Positions 7,173 to 11,264 of a stretch of 11,264 bases of DNA are shown here, in pieces (the stretch's first letter is position 1; each line of letters begins with the position of its first letter). The stretch comes from UBA1049 sp964522305 (GTDB lineage Bacteria; Bacillota; Clostridia; Oscillospirales; CAG-382). The stretch is taken from NCBI GenBank assembly GCA_964522305.1, contig CAZFVM010000038.1, positions 1 to 11,264 on the forward strand. The letters are read 5' to 3'. A model generated the notes under the pieces. The model made no database searches and was not told where the DNA came from. It worked only from the letters and a program-made list of their open reading frames with translations. Position numbers and translations under genes: made by a program.

Positions 7173-8029
7173 TATCTTAACCCCTCGGCAATCTGCTCTG
7201 CCATGTATTTGATATTGGCTATGTAATCCTCTGACAACGGGTCAAGTATAACCACCGATCCCCCTATCTCCTCTGCCACCGCCGTGGGCTGGGATGCACC
7301 GCTTTCTAATTGCTTGAAAATCTTGGTTATCCCTTTATCCTTTGCCAGAGTTATCATATCTTGAAGGTGCTTTGGCGACGCTTCTTTCCCCTCTTCTTCC
7401 AAGGAATACATTGTAAGTCCATAATCCTGCGCAAAATAACCGAAGGAGGGATGAAATACGAGGAAAGAGTCACCTGGGACTGAGTCTAAGATGGTCTTTA
7501 TATATTCTTCTGTCTCGTTTAGCTCGCTTATATAATCTCGGGCATTGTCTTTGTATGTTTGAGCGTTATCCGGGTCTGCGAGGGCTAACTCCTCTGCCAT
7601 TATGTCAACCATAACCACTACCCTCTTTATGGATAGCCAGGTATGGGGGTCACGACTGTTTGCATCAAAAAGTCTGTCCGGATATGCTTTTGCCACCCGG
7701 ACTTCGGTGTTTATAACCGTCTGACCCTTTACTTCCGGCAAAATCTTTGCATTCTCGGCAGGGACTCCGATGGTGAAATATAGCTTTGCTCGGTGGAGCT
7801 TCTCGATTTGACCTACCGAAGGCTCGTAGGTCTCGGGACTTCCTCCTTTGGGGATTACCTCTATAACATTAACCAAATCCCCTGCTATGGCCTTGATATA
7901 CGCCTTTTGGGGTAATATGGTGACCGCAACTGTAAATTTGTTATTGTCTTCTTGAACCTTGCAAGAGGAAAGGGCGAACGATAGGGCAAAAAGGCTTATA
8001 AACAAGACAATGGAAACGAGTTTTTTCAT
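7172..8029 (-). CDS. znuA: Metal ABC transporter substrate-binding lipoprotein (ZnuA/TroA family)
   Basis: This lipid-anchored protein outside the membrane captures a divalent metal, probably Zn2+, and passes it to the permease. The 285-residue product has a lipoprotein signal with lipobox LSSC (Cys23 is the modified residue). The mature part shows the cluster-A-I (TroA-like) pattern: VAVTILPQKAY at the start, the long helix with SELNETEEYI, and EEEGKEASPKHL. Candidate metal ligands are His129 (DPHTW), His193 (VFHPSFG) and Asp263 (ILDPL). At the position of the first ligand, usually His in a PHTYEP or PHSYEP motif, this protein has Glu66 (SPETYEP). It lacks the His-rich loop of many proteobacterial ZnuA proteins. 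His at the third ligand position argues for zinc over manganese, but the Glu keeps specificity open. It is the first gene of the znu operon; its ribosome site (AGGT, 8040-8037) is weak. Confidence 0.93.
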   Translation of the reverse strand: MKKLVSIVLFISLFALSFALSSCKVQEDNNKFTVAVTILPQKAYIKAIAGDLVNVIEVIPKGGSPETYEPSVGQIEKLHRAKLYFTIGVPAENAKILPEVKGQTVINTEVRVAKAYPDRLFDANSRDPHTWLSIKRVVVMVDIMAEELALADPDNAQTYKDNARDYISELNETEEYIKTILDSVPGDSFLVFHPSFGYFAQDYGLTMYSLEEEGKEASPKHLQDMITLAKDKGITKIFKQLESGASQPTAVAEEIGGSVVILDPLSEDYIANIKYMAEQIAEGLR

Positions 8030-8054
8030 AGGTTATACCTGCTTTGCTCTGTGA

Positions 8055-8078
8055 TGTTAATACATCAAAATATTAACA
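8055..8078. promoter_or_regulatory. Candidate operator: perfect inverted repeat over the znu -10 box
   Basis: TGTTAATA (8055-8062) and TATTAACA (8071-8078) are exact reverse complements with an 8-base spacer, giving a 24-bp two-fold symmetric site. It covers the whole -10 element and the expected transcription start of the znu operon. A dimeric repressor bound here would block RNA polymerase, the usual logic of metal-uptake repressors (Fur/Zur, DtxR/MntR or MarR-type AdcR). The sequence does not plainly match a consensus I know, so I do not name the regulator. Confidence 0.6.
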
Positions 8079-8098
8079 CTCTAAACAATCTTTGTCAA
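8070..8098 (-). promoter_or_regulatory. Promoter of the znuA-znuC-znuB operon
   Basis: On the minus strand TTGACA (8098-8093, perfect) and TAATAT (8075-8070) are separated by 17 bases. The -10 box ends 40 bases before the znuA ATG, leaving an untranslated leader of about 33 bases. No gene or terminator intervenes, and the next upstream gene is closed by its own terminator at 8178-8202. The -10 box lies within the inverted repeat listed next. Confidence 0.75.
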
Positions 8099-8177
8099 CC
8101 TGTAAGGTCGTTGAATTCCTACACAAAACAGTTAAAAAGCTCCTTAACAGTATGCAAAAACGCGCCTTTTGGCACGG

Positions 8178-8202
8178 AAAAACGCGCCAATAGGCGCGTT
8201 TT
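8178..8202 (-). terminator. Rho-independent terminator after the complete solute-binding protein gene
   Basis: A perfect 10-bp stem (AAAACGCGCC, 8179-8188, with its reverse complement 8193-8202) around the loop AATA lies 25 bases downstream of the 8228 stop. On the minus strand the second arm runs into five T residues. An extra copy of the second arm (AAAAACGCGCC, 8156-8166) follows 11 bases further on. Confidence 0.88.
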
Positions 8203-8227
8203 GAAAATATTATGTTGTTAATTAAAA

Positions 8228-9730
8228 TCAAGAAAAATGCTCGATTGCTTCATCAAGATCAGACTGAATCTTATCCTTGACTGCCTCAAACTTGGAAATA
8301 AAGGTGTTGGAACCGTCAAAAGTTATTTGGTTCATAAAAGTGCCTATTCCGTTTTGGTCATAGATGCTCTCCCCACCCCAAGTGAACACAGCCCCGATGT
8401 CATAAACCCGGTTGGCGAATATAAGGTCTAACATTTCCTCGGACTCGTTATCTTGGATTTTGCGGTTCTTTAGCATAATGTCGTAATAATTGACCTTAAC
8501 GGTATCGGTGGAGGCTTGACACAACGCTTCTACAATAATCGCTGTATCCTCAAACTCGTTGTTGCTCAACGGAATGGCTATTGAAGTAGCATAAACTGTA
8601 GAAACAAAGGAATGGTAGTTGTCTTGGGCTTCGTCATACTTGGGCAAAGGCAATATACCGAAGTTACACTCGTATTCACCCAGCTCAGGGACATCGGCTA
8701 TTGCCATGGCTCTAAACAAAACACGCTTCTCGGCAACGGCTTCGGTGGCTGCCTTCCATACTGTCTTACCCACCGATTCAACATCGCTCTGGAAGCTCTC
8801 TATATGCCCGGTGGCTTGCTTATCATTGATAAGATCAAATATTCGACCATAAACGTTGACACCTCGCTCGGAGGAAACCGAGATATAAGGCAGGTCGTTT
8901 GTGTCCTTGCGAGTCAAACGCTCGCCGGAACCAATAAACATAGAAGTGACGATATTGGTGTTTGCCAAATATCCGTAGGTATCGGCATAACTCATCCCGG
9001 TGACACCGTCGGTGTCTGCCGTAACCTTGCGAGCCATCTCTTGAAGCTTATCTATAGTCCACTTACCGCTCTTGACAAGGTCGTATGGGCTCTCGAGGTT
9101 GTGGTCTTCCACCACATCTTTGTTGAATACCAAAGCATGGGTGCAAGCCAGACTCAACATTGAAAAGTCACCGGTTAAAAAGTAGGTCTTGAAGCCAATG
9201 GATAATCCTTCCCTTGCTCCCTGGTCCCAATAGGGCTTTTCCATACGAATGTGCTCGGATTCGTTGAGCAAATGGAAGTAACCCTCAAAAGCTAAAGTGG
9301 CTCCTTGGGGTATATAGGGCATAACTATATCGTATAGGTTGGTGCCTCCGATATGGTTGTTCCTGACCAAGTCTAAAATCTGGCCAAAGGACTCGGTACG
9401 AATCTCTGTGAAAGTAACATCGAACCTGTCTGAAACCAGGTTGTTCCTGTTGCTGATGGCGATGTTGATAAGCTCAGGTGAATCCTCTTGAGACAGCATC
9501 TCGGCGGACTTGTAGAGGTTCATGTAGTCCCCTTCGACCAAAACAGTTAGTTCTTTACCGTTAAAAGTCTTGTTGGGCAGGTGAGAGAACAGCTCTTCCT
9601 TAATCTCTTCACGACTTGAGGTGTCTTGTTTGGAAACATCCTCTTCTTCTTTTTCCCCCGAACAGGCGGGTAAAAAGACAAGGAGAAACGCCATGAGTAT
9701 TAGAAGCAAAAAACTTAAATACTTTTTCAT
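8228..9730 (-). CDS. Extracellular solute-binding lipoprotein, sugar ABC type (orphan, copy 1)
   Basis: This 500-residue lipoprotein has a signal peptide with lipobox LPAC (Cys23), a short acidic linker (about 25-45), then a periplasmic-binding-like fold. Size, the early strand GKELTVLVEGDY, and the Trp/Tyr-rich segments (PYWDQGAR, SGKWTIDKLQEMARK, DIGAVFTWGG) resemble the extracellular solute-binding proteins of carbohydrate ABC importers in Clostridia. The ligand cannot be predicted. The start ATG at 9730 follows AGGGGG about eight bases upstream and gives a textbook signal peptide. It has its own strong promoter and terminator and no neighbouring permease or ATPase, so it is an orphan binding protein that must share a transporter encoded elsewhere or have a sensing role. 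It is a close paralogue of the partial gene upstream, with nearly gap-free alignment. Confidence 0.85.
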   Translation of the reverse strand: MKKYLSFLLLILMAFLLVFLPACSGEKEEEDVSKQDTSSREEIKEELFSHLPNKTFNGKELTVLVEGDYMNLYKSAEMLSQEDSPELINIAISNRNNLVSDRFDVTFTEIRTESFGQILDLVRNNHIGGTNLYDIVMPYIPQGATLAFEGYFHLLNESEHIRMEKPYWDQGAREGLSIGFKTYFLTGDFSMLSLACTHALVFNKDVVEDHNLESPYDLVKSGKWTIDKLQEMARKVTADTDGVTGMSYADTYGYLANTNIVTSMFIGSGERLTRKDTNDLPYISVSSERGVNVYGRIFDLINDKQATGHIESFQSDVESVGKTVWKAATEAVAEKRVLFRAMAIADVPELGEYECNFGILPLPKYDEAQDNYHSFVSTVYATSIAIPLSNNEFEDTAIIVEALCQASTDTVKVNYYDIMLKNRKIQDNESEEMLDLIFANRVYDIGAVFTWGGESIYDQNGIGTFMNQITFDGSNTFISKFEAVKDKIQSDLDEAIEHFS

Positions 9731-9760
9731 ATGAAACCCCCTATGGATTTTGTTAATAAA

Positions 9761-9789
9761 ATTATATCATGAAGGTAAATTTCCGTCAA
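9761..9789 (-). promoter_or_regulatory. Strong promoter of the complete solute-binding protein gene
   Basis: On the minus strand TTGACG (9789-9784) and a perfect TATAAT (9766-9761) are 17 bases apart, and a TG one base before the -10 box gives an extended -10 element. The expected start of transcription leaves a leader of about 25 bases that includes the AGGGGG ribosome site. This shows the gene is transcribed independently of its upstream paralogue. Confidence 0.85.
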
Positions 9790-9893
9790 CAATGATTTGA
9801 CTAATACAAAATGAGAAAACAGAGTTATTCGAACATTAAATCCGGAAAAACACATAAAACACTGTGCAATCACCGTTCTTGCCAGAAACGGAC

Positions 9894-9933
9894 TAAAAAC
9901 AAATCGCGCATCTTGTTAAAAGACACGCGATTT
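9894..9933 (-). terminator. Rho-independent terminator after the partial solute-binding protein gene
   Basis: The arms AAATCGCG (9901-9908) and CGCGATTT (9926-9933) are exact reverse complements. Inside them, TCTT (9911-9914) pairs with AAGA (9920-9923) across a CA/CA mismatch, so the stem is two helices with an internal loop. On the minus strand the hairpin is followed by a T tract broken by one G (9900-9894). It lies 12 bases past the stop of the upstream gene. Confidence 0.75.
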
Positions 9934-9944
9934 TTAGACTCATA

Positions 9945-11264
9945 TTAGCCTGCAAACTTCTTGATTGCGTCATCTAAGTCGGATTGAATCTTCTCTTTTA
10001 CAGAATCGAACTTAGAAATAAAAGTGTTGGAACCTTGGAAGGTTATCTCGTTCATGAATTGACCGATACCGTTGCTGTCATAAATACTGGTAGCTCCCCA
10101 GGTGAACACCGCTCCGATATCATAAACTCTGCCATCAAAAATAATATCTAATGCTTCCTCAGACTCGTTGTCTCTAATCTTTCTGTTCTTTAACAACACA
10201 TCATAATAGCTTCGTCTGACCGTGTCGGTGGATGCTTGGCTCATTGCTTCTAAGATAATAGCCGAGCGCTCAAACTCGGGGTTTGACTTCGGGATGGCAG
10301 CAGCGGTGGCATAAATAGTGGAAACAAAGGAATGGTAGCCGTCTTGAGCTTCGTCGTACTTGGGTAACGGCAGCACTCCGAAGTTGCAATCATATCCTCC
10401 TAAGTCTGCGATTCCGCCCACTGTGGAAGCGCGAAACAGTGCTCTCTTATCTACTACTGCCTGGGTGGCTAACTCCCAAACTGTGGTACCGGCTGCTGTG
10501 GCATCGTTCATAAATCCTTCGATATGACCGGTGGCTTGCTTGTCGTTGATGAGGTCAAAAATCCTGTTGTATACATTAATACCCTTCTCTGAAGCTACGG
10601 AAAGATAGGGAAGGTCGTTTGCGTCTTTGCCGGTCAGCCCTTCTCCAGAAGCTAAATACATGGAAGTGACGATATTGCTGTTTGCCAAATACCCAAAAGT
10701 GTCTTTGTGGCTCATCCCCGGAGTACCGTCGGAGTCGGAGGTTATCTTGCGTGCCATCTCTTGGAGCTTGTCTATGGTCCATCTGCCTTCGGTCAGAAGA
10801 TCATAGGGGCTCTCTAAGGCGTTTTCTTCCACCACATCTTTGTTAAATAAGATTAGATGGGTTACCTGCCAGCTGAGTATGGAAAAGTCCCCTACCAAAA
10901 AGTAATTCTTGAAATTAATAGACAACCCTTGTCTTGCCCCTTGATCATAGTAGGGCATCTCCATCCTTATGTGCTCCGAGTCGTTAAGCAAATAAAAATA
11001 ATCCTCAAAAGCCAGGGTTGCCGCATGGGGTATGTAGGGCACCACGATATCATAAAGGTTGGTCCCGCCCATGTGGTTGTTGCGGATAAGGTCCATGGTT
11101 TGTCCGAAACTTTCTGTTCTAATCTCTTCGAACTCAACATCAAATCTATCGGACACTAAGTTGTTGCGGTTCTCTACCGCAGAGGAAATAAGCTCCGGTG
11201 ATTGCTCGTGGGGGATGATTTCTACCGACTTGTAGCTATCCATATAGTCCCCTTCCACCAGGAA
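9945..11264 (-). CDS. Extracellular solute-binding protein, sugar ABC type (orphan, copy 2), N-terminus outside window
   Basis: The C-terminal 440 residues of a paralogue of the 8228-9730 protein are visible; the frame stays open to the right edge, where FLVEGDYM aligns with VLVEGDYM near residue 65 of the other copy. The signal peptide, lipobox and promoter are therefore not seen; GTG 11258 is internal and not a start. By eye the two proteins align almost without gaps and are roughly 70% identical. Long shared blocks include NRNNLVSDRFDV, NDKQATGHIE, LPLPKYDEAQ, NRKI.DNESEE, RVYDIGAVFTWG and GSNTFISKF. Differences concentrate in surface-like stretches and in the segment after GDFS. The function is presumed to be binding of a sugar or related solute; no transport partner is visible. 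Its own terminator follows. Confidence 0.83.
   Translation of the reverse strand, partial: FLVEGDYMDSYKSVEIIPHEQSPELISSAVENRNNLVSDRFDVEFEEIRTESFGQTMDLIRNNHMGGTNLYDIVVPYIPHAATLAFEDYFYLLNDSEHIRMEMPYYDQGARQGLSINFKNYFLVGDFSILSWQVTHLILFNKDVVEENALESPYDLLTEGRWTIDKLQEMARKITSDSDGTPGMSHKDTFGYLANSNIVTSMYLASGEGLTGKDANDLPYLSVASEKGINVYNRIFDLINDKQATGHIEGFMNDATAAGTTVWELATQAVVDKRALFRASTVGGIADLGGYDCNFGVLPLPKYDEAQDGYHSFVSTIYATAAAIPKSNPEFERSAIILEAMSQASTDTVRRSYYDVLLKNRKIRDNESEEALDIIFDGRVYDIGAVFTWGATSIYDSNGIGQFMNEITFQGSNTFISKFDSVKEKIQSDLDDAIKKFAG

Noticed and set aside
8131..8148. GTTAA...TTAAC inverted repeat upstream of the znu promoter as a second operator
   Set aside because: The half-sites are short (5 bases), their spacing differs from that of the main palindrome, and the position upstream of the -35 box is not well suited to repression.

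Overview
The window looks like a chromosomal segment of an anaerobic Gram-positive bacterium of the Clostridia, probably near the Oscillospirales/Ruminococcaceae. This is inferred from moderate GC content, AGGAG-type ribosome binding sites, TTGACA/TATAAT promoters, an ESKE-repeat surface protein with a membrane anchor, and a pair of orphan sugar-type binding lipoproteins. No rRNA, tRNA, CRISPR array, transposase or phage gene was seen. Coding density is high and no gene-free stretch exceeds about 215 bases.

Left part (plus strand, 1-4253). A metA-type homoserine O-acetyltransferase enters from the left edge. Its reading frame carries an in-frame TAA at 69-71, while all catalytic residues downstream are intact. 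Next come nadB (L-aspartate oxidase) and nadC (quinolinate phosphoribosyltransferase), two of the three enzymes of de novo NAD synthesis. nadA is not in the window. Only 24 bases after nadC, a secreted surface protein begins, with a signal peptide, an unrecognised ectodomain, an acidic stalk and a C-terminal membrane anchor. A perfect 12-bp hairpin terminator closes this cluster.

Middle part (minus strand, 4359-8098). A CbrA-like FAD-dependent oxidoreductase lies downstream of a three-gene metal ABC transporter transcribed in the order znuA-znuC-znuB. The transporter genes are joined by two TAATG stop/start overlaps. The operon has a recognisable promoter whose -10 element sits inside a perfect 8-8-8 inverted repeat, a good candidate operator for a metal-responsive repressor. 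The binding protein has Glu where the first metal-ligand His is usually found.

Right part (minus strand, 8178-11264). Two closely related solute-binding lipoproteins lie in tandem. The second runs off the right edge. A terminator hairpin follows each gene, the complete copy has its own strong promoter, and no permease or ATPase genes accompany them. They look like a lineage-specific duplication of orphan binding proteins.

Most of the window is recognisable metabolism and transport. I do not see a clearly new multi-gene system. The points most worth a second look are the broken metA, the palindrome over the znu promoter, the altered metal site of ZnuA, the unrecognised ectodomain of the surface protein, and the permease-less binding-protein pair.
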